The translations under genes were made by a program, and so were the position numbers. A DNA stretch of 64,000 bases from Mugil cephalus (lineage: Eukaryota > Chordata > Actinopteri > Mugiliformes > Mugilidae), in the NCBI RefSeq assembly GCF_022458985.1, contig NC_061786.1, positions 20,834,974 through 20,898,973 of the forward strand, read 5' to 3'. Each line of letters begins with the position of its first letter. Within the stretch, counting starts at the first letter, position 1. The notes under the pieces were generated by a model. The model had not been told where the DNA came from. It worked only from the letters and a program-made list of their open reading frames with translations, and did no database searches. Positions 45,001-56,735 of this stretch are shown one piece after another.

Positions 45001-48000
45001 ACCTTTTTAGTCTGGTCATTTAGTGAATTTTATTTATTTATTTATTTTTATCTAACATTTAACTAAATTTTACTTATTTTTTTACTTTTTTTCTCATTTC
45101 AGTCCGGTTATTAATTAATTTTTTTAATCATTTTATCTTTTTAGTCTGGCTTTCAACAAATTTTAACTTATTTTTATTATTTTTACCTTTTTAGTGGCTT
45201 TTAATTGAATTTTATTTATTTTTATCCTTTAAGTAATTACTAAATTATAATTTATACGGGTATTTTTATCTCGTGTTTCCTCATCTTCAGAGTGTTTGTG
45301 TTTCCATACGTGTGTGGTCTCTTGTTTTTGTTGTTTTGTTTTTATGTAAAGCACTTTCGGTTGCATCTTTTGTATGGAAAGTGCCCTATAAATAAAGTTT
45401 GATTGATTGATCGATCTGTAGTTTATATTCAGTCTCCCAGAATGTTTTGATTTCAAGTTTGTGTTCCAAGAAAAACCTCTCGTATTGTATCTTGAAGTAG
45501 CTTCGACCGCATCTTTCTGACCTTGAATTGCCGCCTCCAGTCTAAGATTTGACGACTTACGGGCGTGAACCTGTAATTTTTGTCTCCAAACTGTCGGCTG
45601 TGGGAAAAAAAAACGATGTCCTCTTCTCACCTCGCCGTGAAGCACTGATGTTTAAATTGAAACGTGCAGCTCTGTAAAGTCAGATTACGCCCATTAACCA
45701 CTGTTATTTTTATTTTTATTTTTTTTAATTTCTCCAGCTATGCCGCCGCTGGACGAGCTCACCATGGAGCGGGTGATGGAGGAGTTCGAGCGCTGCTGCC
45801 ACGACAACATGACCCACGCCATGGAGACGGAGGAGGGGCTGGGCATCGAGTACGACGAGGACGTGGTGTGCGACGTCTGCCAGTCGCCGGACGGGGAGGA
45901 CAACAACGAGATGGTCTTCTGCGACAAATGCAACATCTGCGTTCACCAGGTCAGAGGTCGACACACGAGGCTGTTTGATAAACACTTGTTTAATCAATAT
46001 ACAGTGTTTTCCTCTTTTAAAATGTGTTGATCAGTTGACCCGTTTGCACTTTGTTTCTTGTGTTAATGGATTCCTGTTTTCTCTCTCTCTCTCTTTAATT
46101 ATTAGCTATTAGCCGATTGGAATAAAACAGCACTAGTACCAAATAAAAAGAAATAATTGAAATGCAACAACAAATGCTTTTCTAAGTCAAGAAATTTCAC
46201 TTTTTTGCTTAATTTGACAATAAAAATGCCATTTTTTTTCCAAAATACCTGCAAAATTACTACAGTTTACTGCATGTTATAATAATAATAACCTTCTGGG
46301 AGAAGCCCAAGTCAAATTACCGTAATCGCACCATATTATTTGTACTAAGAGGAGGAGAAATGTCACCAAATGTGTGAGTAAAAAAGTAGTAAAATAGCTT
46401 TAAATCTATTTTTATATGATAAATGGAGCTTCCATATTAGACGCCAGGTAAAATCTGTGACTTCCTGGAATTGTGTTTTGATTTAAGAGGTAGCGAAACA
46501 ACCAGTAAAAGACAAATTTGAAGAAATTATGTTTAAAAATCATCGTATAATGTATATTTCATTGAAGGTTTAATGAGATTAATCTACAGTTTCATTTTTG
46601 TGAAAATGTTAACGACTTGTGTTACATTTCGGTTTTGCTGCACTCCTTCTTTGTGTCTTTATTTTTTTAGATTGTTGCTCCCTCAGTACGTTTACATGCA
46701 CGTGGAAAAAAAAAAAAAGAATTATTGGCTTAATCTGACTTTAACTGGACAAATTAAGTGCATGTAAACACGTTACTCCGACTTAAATCAGAGTTTTCCT
46801 TATCCGATTAAGACACCTAGATAATTGCGATTGGAAATCGATTTTCTCCGGCATGTTTACGTCTTAATTGGACTTTAACTGTGTGCGTACGCTCCACAAC
46901 CGCTGGGCTGGTTTATGACCCAGGAATAAAAACATCACAGAAGAAGAAAGTTAACGTAGCTGGTAGAAGAACCACCTGAGGGATAGCGCCACCTTATCTG
47001 CACCATAAGTAGCTTCAGGGGCCGTGTTAACTCGCAGAAAAGACGCATATCGCCACCTAGTGTGGAGGAGGACGACATGTTCCCAGCAGTTATTACTCCG
47101 TTTCATGTAAACTGGGACAATGACCGCATTCAGAAAGTCGAATTTAAGCTGCGCATGCAAACCCACTGACCGTCTCCGCTCTTGTTTGTGTTTCTCCACA
47201 GGCCTGTTACGGCATCCAGAAAGTCCCCAAGGGCAGCTGGCTGTGTCGGATCTGCGCCCTCGGCATCCTGCCAAAGTGCCAGCTGTGTCCCAAGAAGGGA
47301 GGAGCCATGAAGCCGACGCGGAGCGGAACCAAGTGGGTCCACGTCAGCTGTGCCTTGTGGATTCCAGAGGTGAGAGTCTTGACTTTTTAGAAATGCTGTT
47401 TGGTGCAACGAGAAGCTGATTTATGATCAGACACCATCTCTTTGGGTCCTTCTCATCAGAATATATTTAAGTAAAACAAAGAATGGTAAATTCATTAAGC
47501 AAAACATTCAGTCCACCTGTTCCTGGGACACGTGAGACTGGTCCAGCGAAGACAGCTGTGGGAGAGACGGTACTTTTTGAGTGGGTTAAAAATTGATTGA
47601 AATTTACATTTGAGCTCAATATAAAAATATTTTTGACCACCTAAATTCCCTTGGAAATGGAAACTGCTAAATGATATTTAGCAGTAAGCATTTCACTAAA
47701 TAAACCCATTAGATTCAAATTCCAGGACTTTTTGTATACGCTCCAGTACTAGAGAATAAGTGTGCGTAGCTAAAGTACAATCGTCTGATTTAATACACAA
47801 ACGCTAATGTCGAGTGAAAATCACCCAAAATAACTTGGACAGACTTTTTTTTTTTTGATCCACAGTGGAAATCACCTGGTTGCATATAACAAAATTACTC
47901 TTAAAAAACACAAGTAAAAAGAAAGATTAGATTAAAATTAAATAAAAATATATAAATATTATCTAGTAAACTGAAATAAGAGGACAAACGTATGAACAAA

Positions 48001-51000
48001 AGTACAAAAGTAGTTGGCAGCACAGTCTCCAAGGTGATGCGGTTGTTTGGTCCGTTGCATAGCAACAGTGGCATGGATGGTGTTTCCTTGTCCGCTGAGG
48101 GACGGATGTAAACTCCAACACCCAGGAGCGTGACGCACTCTGGTCCATATGATCCCAGATCTCCAGAGCACTTATCACTAACACACTCCCCCCCTCCCGG
48201 GCCCCGTGAACCCCCCCCCCCCCCCCACAGTCCATCCATCATCCTGCCAGAGACCTCGTGTTCCCCCCGTGAGCACAGACGGCACCGCCGACCCGCAACA
48301 CTAGCCTGGAGAAACTCAAAGAACCAAACAGCAGCAGCAGCAACAACAACATACGTTCGTGTTCTAATTCAACACATGAAAACAGCTATGAAAGATAATT
48401 CCAACCTGTTTCATGTCAGAGAAAACATCCTTGTTCCTTCTCGTAAACAAATCCAAACGTCCAAAGTGCAGCTTTAATCAGAGGCCCGGGGGGGGGGGGC
48501 GTTTGTAATCAAATCAAACGCTGATAATAGGTTAGATTTTATCTTGATTGCTGCCTTAAACGGCTCCTCTGTAAAGGTACTAACATGACACGAATCAGCA
48601 TTCATGAGTCCTGATTCAACGTTTGTAGGGGACAGTTGGTCTGAAGTCGCTCTTTTGGGAACAAATTATCCAACAACATCTAAGTAGATTTGATTTGTTG
48701 GTGCAGTGAATATTCAATAACAGATTTAATATAATACACATTGATAGGAGTTGCAATTTTTAGTGTTTTCCTGAAAATGGAGATGGAACGTGACATTTTA
48801 AATTTCTCATCAAGCTCAGTCCAGATCCTTGATCCTCTGCAGACGGTTCTGAAGCTTGTGCACCTTAGCCTCTGTTTTTGTTCCTGGTGCTGTAAGTGCA
48901 TAAAAAAGGAAGATTGTGATGAGGTTGCATGGTTTATGGTTTAGTTTATGGACAGTCTGGTGCATCATACACACATTCTGGAGGTAAACTTTGGATTATC
49001 TCTAGCCTTTTTTTTTAAATGAGTTGGAAATGTGTTAAAAGTTAAAAGTGAGGCTCAAACAAGGTTTGATACGGGGTGAGAAGTGCAGAGAGTGATAAAT
49101 GATAAATGGTCTTTGTTTGCAAGGAAAAAGGATCTGGTTGTTTGTAGGACTGTGTCACCAGACGGATAATTTGACTGTAGGTTTTATTTTCACGGGCCTG
49201 TGTTGATGCTCTTGTATTTATTTATCTCTCTGCAGGTGAGCATCGGGAATCCGGAGAAGATGGAGCCGATCACCAACGTGTCGCACATCCCCAGCAACAG
49301 ATGGGCCCTGATCTGCTGCCTGTGCAAAGAGAAGACGGGAGCCTGCATACAGGTAGCGCTGGCGTCTCACACTCATTTCATGACACGTGATATCACAGGG
49401 ATGTGGACGCTGAGTCCGCTCTGCACAAACAAGTGCATGGAGAAGTTAAATCGTGTTGGTTTGACAGCTCAGCAGCGCATCAGGCAAAGCTGGGTTATAT
49501 TTTCCATCAACTATGAGACTTCTGGCAATAACGTAATAAAAGAAACCTATAAAATATACATAATATTTTTATGTGTTTGCTGTGTTTTTGACGGGTTAAA
49601 ATGTGTGTAAACATTTAGTTGAAAGCTTCAAAAATGATTCGTTTTAGTGTTTTCCTTCAACTTAGAGTAAATAGTTTTCAGTTCATTGTTTAACTCTCTG
49701 ACACATGAATTATTATCACAGCGATTTAAAAACTATTTATGAACTATATGAAATGTCTGCACATAGAAAAAGAACGATATGTGGCGTTGTAGAGACGGAT
49801 TAAATAAAGTATCATAGAATACAGCTAATTTATAGTATAGTAAAGTACATAGATTATAAAGTTTAGCTAGTTCATGTCTGGAGTTGTTTCCTTCCAGTTT
49901 TGACTCTAATATAAAATAATAATAAACTAAAATAATTTTAAATTTCCATGGTCTAAAAAAAACTAACAGAATAAAAATTGGATTTTAAACAGTGGAACTC
50001 CATATTTAAAATCCATTTTTATTAGTGAACAACATAAATAGCCTGTATTCACGGTTTACACGGATTCTTAAATAGCCTGAAATGTGATCATCCCAATTTA
50101 AGCCTTAAAAAGTCTTAAAATACAGTTGTAGGTCAATGCAAAATTGTACATTTTGTGCATTCTAGGTCTTAAATTACAATTAGTCAAGTCTTAAATCCTT
50201 ACGTCCATTCACAGTTAGTTCCTCGTAGTTTTTTAGGAAATACAACTATTAGTAGAACACGTGCGTAGAAAACAAGGTTTGGACGGATGGAGTTTATTAA
50301 AAGAAATCTCATCTCAAACGTCTCTGGCCTGAATCAAACGTCCAAAAAGAAACAACCTGATCTAGGTGTCGGGGTGTAGGTGTCATTATTATGTTATTTT
50401 GAATTTAACAGGTTGTAAACCTCCTGTTACCTTCAATTTTTCCCAATACTTTTTGACTTTGGTGTCATTTGGATACCAGCAATTTAAATTTCCAGGAAAT
50501 TATCACAGTTAAACAACAAAAAAATAAATAAATCCCAGGTTTATTTATCCAGAATACTTTTAACACAACTCTGTGATAGATCACCATAAAATCTCACTGA
50601 TGAAATTGACCTTAAATTGGAAAGAGATTTGTTCTCTGTAACATTTGGTATCAAATACTATTATCAAGAATAATAACATACATTTTGTCCTTGTCTGTGT
50701 CCGAATGAAGCCAAAAAGAAAAAGTTAATCATATATATTTAAAGACTTTAAACGGTTCCTGATCAGATCGACCCCAAATATAATTAAATTTCACCTAAAA
50801 CCTGCAGAATCCCTGGTGTTGATGTTCGTAATCGATTTATTATTTTAAATGCGTTTCCTTTACTCAGTGCTCGGCGAAGAACTGCCGGACCGCCTTCCAC
50901 GTGACGTGCGGCCTCCACGCCAGCCTGGAGATGAACACCATCCTCACCGAGGACGACGAGGTCAAGTTCAAGTCGTACTGCCCCAAACACTCGGGGCTGG

Positions 51001-54000
51001 AGGGCGACGAGTCCCGGGACTCGGGGGCCGAGGAGGAGAAGGAGAAGGAGAAGGAGAAGGAGGCCGTCAGAGACAAGAAGGGCCGGAGGAGAGGCCGGGT
51101 GAGAGCGGCGGGGGAGGACGCCGCCTCGTCGTCGTCCTCCTTCGCCGTCCGCCCGTTCATGGACCGGGCGCCCGGCGACCAGGAGGCGCTGAGCAGCCGG
51201 CAGCAGGAGAAGAGGGTCAGCCTCCGCAAGCTGAAGCTGCAGGAGATGGAGGAGGAGTTCTACCAGTTCGTGGGGGTGGAGGAGGTGGCCGGCCGCCTGA
51301 AGGTGCCGCGGGACGTGGTGGACTTCGTCTACCAGTACTGGAAGCTGAAGCGCAAGGCCAACTTCAACCAGCCGCTCCTCACGCCCAAGAAGGACGAGGA
51401 GGAGAGCCTGGCGCGCCGCGAGCAGGAGGTGCTGCTGCGACGCCTGCAGCTCTTCACACACCTCCGCCAGGACCTGGAGCGGGTAGGTCTCCGCCCGGAC
51501 CGGGTCTGGACAAACAGGAGGGGATGACGTGTTTGTTTAAATAAAACGCTGAGCTCAACTCAAAACTACTCTCACTTGTAGATGTTTACAGCAGCACAGG
51601 AGGTGGAAGATTATGACTAAAGGAAATAGAGACACATGAACACTAGCATCCACTATATATATGATTAACTTATGTCATTATGTTTACATGCATGTGAACA
51701 AAACTAATTACTGCCTTAGTCTGACTTTAACTTTTGATTTGATTTGATCTTTATTTTAAAAACAAGTAGAAGTTGCATCAACTTCCAACAACAAAAACAA
51801 AAAGGAACAAAAGAAATAATAATCTAGTTCGTGAAGAGAAAACATGAAGCTACTTCTCTTTAGCAGGTTATTACACACAAAAGCAAAACAAAAACCTCAT
51901 TAGCTTCATTAGTTTGAGCATTATGAACATTATTTAAACATAGTTGAGATTAATTCTCTGTAAACGAGTCTAAAATTATTTTAAAACCTTCCCAGAAAAG
52001 TGCAGGTTTGTTTTACTCAGACCTCATCAGATGCATCCTGTCGTTTAAATGATAACAGAACAACGCAGACACGGTGTAGATGTGTAGATCTAGTGCATCA
52101 GTATAAACCAACATGCGTTGCTTTTTTAAAACAAATGTTTTATGGATTTGTGCCTGTTGAAGATGTGTGTTTTAAATAAGTGAGAGGTGTGACACTGATG
52201 TGTGAAACTAGACGACAAACAGGATGCTGTTTGCTGGATGCTCGTGTCCATTTTGAACATGTTCATTGTTTAAATACTTTAATGATTTAGTCAGAAAGTA
52301 GCCAGAGTCCTGAAGTCGTGTTTCATCCGAGCTTTAAATGACTGGAGGGGAGTTTTATCTGTTTGTTTAACGAGTGGCTGCTCGTTAACGGACCCTGGTC
52401 ATGTGACTTTCAGGTGGGCTCCACCCACTGACTCACCAATAAAAACCAAACTCCCCACCAGTCATTTTGTGCATATTCCCCGACTGAAACCTTCACAGAC
52501 AACACGCGATGCTCCTTTCAGTACAGACGTGGTCAGTTCTCAGGGACTGGCCAGTTTATTAGGTACACTAGTGAAAACTGACGCTCTTAATGCTCATTTC
52601 TGCAGGTTATGATGTTGAGTTTACGTTGAAACTGTGTCAGAAAGATGTCGCTGTGGTTACTTAGTCCTAAAAGGAGGTCGTCACAATGATAGAAACACGT
52701 CTGACAACAGCCTCAAAGCTGAATCTGCTGTAATACAGTGCATTCATTTTCACTGGTGTACCTAATGATGTGGCACAACAGGATAAAAGCATCAGCTGAG
52801 CATATTTGAGGAGCTGAAGTGGGCTCAAGTTTTTTTTTTTCTGCTGTTGCTCCTCAGGTCCGTAACCTGACCTACATGGTGACTCGGAGGGAGAAGATGA
52901 AGCGCTCGCTGTGGAAAGTCCAGGAGCAGATCTTCCAGCACCAGGTCCGACTCCTCGACCACGAGCTGCTCAAAGGTGAGACAACGGGCTCCTGAATAAA
53001 TAAATGAATGAATGAATGAATGAATAAAGTGATATTTGGAGTGAAGGAGGTGGGTCTGTGTTTCACATGTGGAGTTTGTCTCCCTCTAGTGGTGAAACAT
53101 GAGACATTGTTTATTTATTCTATGCAACTATGGGAAAGTGTGGAATTAGATTTTATTTAGATTTAATTAGATTTTATAAGTTACCAAGTCTGGAAATGTA
53201 TGAAAAATGACTAAACATAAAATATATATGTAAATCTAATATCTAACAAATATCTAAAATAAATAAATGGATCGATCCATTTCTTTATGAGCTACGTTAC
53301 CAACTTATAATCTTCTGGAAATAATTTGGTGACATAACTGCATATATATTCAAAACTATGAAAACAAACAAATTCTATAATTTATTTACATGAATCACAA
53401 CTATTTACTCAAATGCTATAAATATTAGGCACTTTAAGAGAAAAATGTAATTTGTTAGCTCCACCTTGAACTGGATCAAAGTGTGTCTCGCATTTATTGC
53501 ACTTCTGTGGATATTTTTGATGCAGTTTTTCTTCATTTTCTAATTTGAAAACCCTTAAATAAATGATATGACCCTGACTCTGTCCTCGTTTGTTGCAGGC
53601 GACCCATCGGCGAAGGATCTGGAGAAGCTCCTCTCTCTGGACTCGTTATTCTCTCAGGGCTCCCACTCCAACTCCTCCTCCTCCTCTTCCTCCTCCTCCA
53701 CCACCACCACCACCACCAAGCGAGGCTCCTCCAAGCAGGTGAGGAGGAAAAGCAGCGACAGGAGAGCTCCGACCGACTCGCCGCACGCCCACAAGAAGGA
53801 CAATCCGAGCAAAGCGCTGGAGACCAAGGACGCCCGGAGCTCCCGGGTCAAAGAGGCCGCGGCCACGGAGGCGGCGGGCGACGCCAAAATCACCCACGGC
53901 TCCGACGGCCACCAGGAGGCGGCGACGCCCCCGAAGACCGTTCAGGAAACGTCCGACGCGAAGCCGCACAAACCCGAGAGCAGGAAAACCCCCCGGAGGG

Positions 54001-54704
54001 AGGCGCCGCCGCCGCCGCCGCCGGCGCCCGAGCAGGAGGCAGGACGCAAGCAGGAGAACGAGCACGAGCAGGAGGAGCAGCGGCGGCGGAGGAGGCGGAG
54101 CGAGGCCGCGGAGAGCTTCCCCTCCAGCGTCGTGAAGACCAGGCCGGAGCCCAAACACCTGGAGAAGACGGTGTCCATCAGGCTGGTGGACATCAGGAAC
54201 TCTGAGACGGACGACTTCTTCCTGGAGCGGGGGATGATCCGCAGGAACGTGTCGTCTCTGGACGTGAGCAGCAACACTAAGTGCAACAAAGCCGGCGCGA
54301 TTCCGGACGCCAAACCCAACGGCTGGCTGAGGAGGACGCAGGCGGACGCCTCCCACGCCCCCAACGGGCCGGCGACGGCGGCGGCGGCGGCGGGGGGACA
54401 CCTGAGGAGCTGGGGCAAGTTCAGGATCCCCCGGAGGAGCGAGAAGCCCCCGGAGGAGGAGGAGGCGGCGTCGGAGCAACGCAAGCCTCAGCTCCGGCCG
54501 CTCACCAACACGCCGGAGCCGTCGTACCCGAGGACGCGGCTCCGCACGGGGATGGAAAGCGACGAGTTCGCCGCCGACTCCAAGGCGGGCGACGGCGAGC
54601 TGGAGACGCTGAAGCGGTGCCACTCCCACCAGCTGAGAGGAGACTCGTCTCTCGGGCGCCGCTACGGCTCCGACATCATCCGGCGAGGAGTCCTCGCCTC
54701 CTGA
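42045..54704 (+). CDS. jade1: Jade family PHD finger protein 1, 10 coding exons
   Basis: Scaffold subunit of the HBO1 (KAT7)-ING4/5-MEAF6 histone acetyltransferase complex, nuclear. Exons: 42045-42093, 42839-42906, 43583-43740, 44159-44343, 45738-45949, 47202-47369, 49236-49352, 50868-51482, 52858-52975, 53599-54704; they join in frame to 931 residues (human about 842). The N-terminus [17 protein letters not shown] matches JADE1. An EPL1-like part ([20 protein letters not shown], about 37-160) precedes PHD1 (Cys198 to about 246), the extended PHD to YCPKHS (about 361), and the conserved [20 protein letters not shown] block. The C-terminus ends [11 protein letters not shown], close to the remembered JADE1 end DIIRRSILAS. 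The last exon is low complexity: Ser9-Thr6 run, Pro6, Glu/Arg tracts, Ala stretch. The start codon exon has acceptor TCTTCCCAG|CGG at 42022. JADE1 is preferred over JADE2/3 from both termini and synteny. Confidence 0.94.
43331..43378 (-). mobile_element. GATAAGATAATCCTTTA-type retroelement tail
   Basis: GATAAGATAATCCTTTAATT followed by TATCACGCAAGCGAGGAAAG resembles the common fish tail AGATAATCCTTTATTAGTCC, normally read as the reverse of a LINE end. In jade1 intron 2. Confidence 0.45.
44930..45420 (+). mobile_element. L2/CR1-like LINE 3' end with TTGATTGA tail
   Basis: Starts with a decayed CTTAAAAGCAAACTAAAAAC CTACC (reading LKSKLKTYL, typical of the end of CR1/L2 ORF2). It ends GTAAAGCACTTTCGGTTGCA, then AAAGTGCCCTATAAATAAAG and a GATTGATTGATCGAT tail. 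In jade1 intron 4. Confidence 0.65.
45950..47201 (+). other. jade1 intron 5
   Basis: AT-rich left part; the right third is a DNA-transposon-like element (46683-47150) reaching to within about 50 bp of the exon 6 acceptor. Confidence 0.6.
46683..47150. mobile_element. TTTACATGCA-type DNA transposon copy
   Basis: ACGTTTACATGCACGTGG ... GACACCTAGATAATTGCGAT ... TGTTTACGTCTTAATTGGAC ... CTCCACAACCGCTGGGCTGG ... TTTCATGTAAACTGGGAC matches a common teleost element from memory; the two ends carry the inverted GTTTACATG / CATGTAAAC. A short piece of the same family lies at 51681-51732. Confidence 0.6.
47370..49235 (+). other. jade1 intron 6
   Basis: Contains a C17 run at about 48210-48226, CAG/CAA triplets near 48332 and a possible minus-strand LINE relic at 48700-48900 (reading [16 protein letters not shown], like the end of CR1-type ORF2). 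Function of the C-rich 48090-48310 patch unknown. Confidence 0.45.
49353..50867 (+). other. jade1 intron 7
   Basis: AT-rich; nothing recognised. Confidence 0.6.
51681..51732. mobile_element. TTTACATGCA-type element fragment
   Basis: ATGTTTACATGCATGTGAAC ... CTTAGTCTGACTTTAAC parallels 46688-46745. In jade1 intron 8. Confidence 0.5.
52550..52774. mobile_element. Short TIR element (MITE-like)
   Basis: Left end CAGTTTATTAGGTACACTAG TGAAAA; the reverse complement of the right end is CACATCATTAGGTACACCAG TGAAAA. About 225 bp, no coding content; TTTATTAGGTACAC is a common teleost element end. In jade1 intron 8. Confidence 0.65.
53683..53735 (+). repeat. jade1: TCC/ACC triplet tracts coding Ser-Thr run in jade1
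   Basis: TCC/TCT triplets followed by ACC triplets encode [17 protein letters not shown] in the last jade1 exon. Confidence 0.9.
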
Positions 54705-55610
54705 TGACACTTTCAAAAAAAAAATAAACAGGAAAAAGAAAAATAAGCTGCACTGCGTCGAGTCGGGGAAAAAAAGAACGTTTTGTATCTTTTTATTTTT
54801 CTCTAAATCATAAAAAAATGGCCTAGATTAAAAAAAAAACAAACAAAACAGAGCTGATATTTATTTTTTATTTGTAACATATGTAAAAGTGGGAAATATT
54901 TTACTTATTATTTTTGATTTTTGAGCTAGTTTTTTTTTTTTTTTTCTTCCTTGACGTAGAGGAAATGTCAAGTTGCCACTTAAGAAAAAAACAAAACAAA
55001 AATAATAAAAAAAAAAAAAACTGCTTGCTTAGTTACTTACGAGCGTCATCGTGGGGGCGGAGCCGTGATCGTCGTCGTCGCTTGGGACCAGAAGCTTTTC
55101 AGTGTCATTCATTTCTTTTTTTGGATATAGTATTAAAAACTCAGCCGAGAGTCGGTTTGCACTTAGTCGAAGAAGCTGAAGCAGAAACACCCCGTGTCCT
55201 TTTTTTTTTTTTTTTTTTAAATTAACCGAGCTTCACCAGGAAGTCAAACCGCCCCCGACCCCCCCCTCCTCCAAGGAATCACCACGTCTTCAAGCGGAGC
55301 TTTAACGGATTATGAAGCGGGGAAGCAGAAAAAGGAATTTGTACTCAGAGATAGATGTAACTGGACTGCGATCGTATCCATCACGTGCCTAACTTTTATT
55401 TGCACTACGAGAGGACGGCACAGGTGGGAGGTTTGAGTAGAGTTATTTTTACACTGAGAAATTTAAAAACAAGTCAAATAATAAAAAAAAAAAATTTAAA
55501 AAAAGCGTTTTGTACCCTCGGCCGCTGCTGTACTACTGTTATGCAAAATGTTTTTTTTTTTGTTTTTTGTCTTAAAGAGGAATGAAATAAAAACTCTGGA
55601 GGACATAAAT
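54705..55610 (+). other. jade1: jade1 3' UTR
   Basis: Starts after the TGA at 54702-54704. It is A/T-rich with several homopolymer tracts (T16 near 54931, A14 near 55007, T19 near 55200) and ends shortly after AATAAA at 55586. No coding potential seen. Confidence 0.65.
55586..55591 (+). terminator. Candidate jade1 poly(A) signal AATAAA
   Basis: AATGAAATAAAAACTCTGG, about 880 bp after the stop, followed by a GT-rich element (AATCTGTGTCTGG) about 20 bp downstream. This is a typical vertebrate arrangement. Confidence 0.6.
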
Positions 55611-55754
55611 AATCTGTGTCTGGATTTTTATTTAACATGCAAATATTAATTAATACCTGAACTTTAACATATTTTTAATTTTTCCATTAGTTATTTGAGA
55701 TTTGTAGGACAAACACTAAACATCATCTTTGAACAGGAATAAGTAGTTTATAAA

Positions 55755-56105
55755 AAAGAGTTTGTCTTAATATGTGGACACAGTGTAAAAAAATATAAAA
55801 CCATTAATTTCAATTCCCACCATCTTTAAATGAGAACTTGCTAATTAGCGACGTTGTAGCTCGTTACTATTGATAGAATCTGTTCAATTTTAGCGTAATA
55901 TCAAACTACAGAAGTTAATAAGCATAAATGAACATGTTCCAGATGTAAAACTTGATGAGGTTTTGTACCTTGTCCACTTTTGTCCCGGTATCATGTGTTT
56001 ACAGCGATTAGTGTAATGACCAGTTGCTGCCACTAGGTGGCATCACTAAAGCGCCCACGTACAAGGAAAACACGTTTAAATGAAGCAGAATAAGAAGCTG
56101 CCGCT
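55755..56105 (-). repeat. Dispersed repeat family B, copy 2 (inverted)
   Basis: Just downstream of the jade1 poly(A) signal. Read on the minus strand it follows copy 1 block by block, with an insertion containing GCCACCTAGTGGCAGC that copy 1 lacks. It occupies much of the gap between the convergent jade1 and nsd2 genes. Confidence 0.75.
56030..56043 (+). promoter_or_regulatory. CTCF-like motif between convergent jade1 and nsd2
   Basis: CCACTAGGTGGCAT fits the CTCF core CCASYAGRKGGCRS in 13 of 14 positions. It lies in family B copy 2. Motif match only. Confidence 0.35.
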
Positions 56106-56399
56106 AAACTAGAACCCAAAGTCCCCGGATGAGGCTCTCAGGAGGTTAATAAAAGCTTTTTAACGCACAGAGACTTGGATAATTATTTTTAACTTATTAT
56201 TTAACTTCTTTTTTTTTTAAACATTGATATAAATTAATCGCGATCTAACAGGAAATATAACAATCTGCATTGAAGTGTCATTGTATAAGTATAAAAGAAG
56301 CTCTAAATATAAAATATATGCACTATAACAAGCATTTATTTAAGATGCTTGAGTAAAAAGACATTTCTGACTAATTGTAACTAATAAAATGTCCAGAAA

Positions 56400-56433
56400 G
56401 TTTATTTATTTATTTATTTATTTATTTATTTTG
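56400..56433 (+). repeat. TTTA microsatellite
   Basis: Eight tandem TTTA units between jade1 and nsd2. Confidence 0.9.
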
Positions 56434-56564
56434 CTTTAAGGCGTCAGATTTTAAGTTTTAGATTATTATTTCTAAACCAATGAAATCCCTCCTGCTGAAC
56501 CAGAAACACTTAAAAACTCTAAATAAGTTTGGTTCTGATTGAAGTTGAAGAGCTGGTTTTCACC

Positions 56565-56704
56565 GATCAGCCACAACATTATGACCACTGACAGGAGAAG
56601 TTCAATAACATTTAAATAAATTTAGGACAATTCATTGTTCTGCTGGGAAACTTATGGATCTGACATTCATTCATGTGGATGTTACTTAGACATGTAGCCC
56701 CCAC

Positions 56705-56710
<6 letters not shown>
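56565..56710. mobile_element. CACCGATCAGCCACAACATT-type repeat fragment
   Basis: CACCGATCAGCCACAACATT ATGACCACTGACAGG and TTCATGTGGATGTTACTTAG are typical of a widespread fish DNA element. A second piece, TGGTCATAATGCTGTGGCTG, lies inverted at 61449-61468. Followed by a CCAGA pentamer array (56707-56732). Confidence 0.6.

Positions 56711-56735
<25 letters not shown>

Larger units (their letters stand above)
45869..50995 (+). other. jade1: JADE1 PHD finger plus extended PHD (C2HC pre-PHD and PHD)
   Basis: PHD1 runs from [20 protein letters not shown] through NICVHQACYG to GSWLCRIC, with all Cys/His ligands of a C4HC3 finger visible across exons 5 and 6. The extended PHD follows: [31 protein letters not shown], then [36 protein letters not shown] and SYCPKHS. 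Members of this family read unmodified H3 N-termini and target HBO1. All zinc ligands appear intact. Confidence 0.92.

Noticed and set aside
50784..51461. 225-codon minus-strand open frame and a 231-codon alternative plus frame over jade1 exon 8
   Set aside because: Both are shadows of the GC-rich exon coding the extended PHD end; repetitive Leu/His or Gly/Arg composition, no family.
53646..54716. 356-codon open frame on the minus strand opposite the last jade1 exon
   Set aside because: Its Arg/Leu/Gly/Val-rich composition is the expected shadow of a GC-rich coding exon; no domain, and the plus frame continues JADE1 to its conserved C-terminus.
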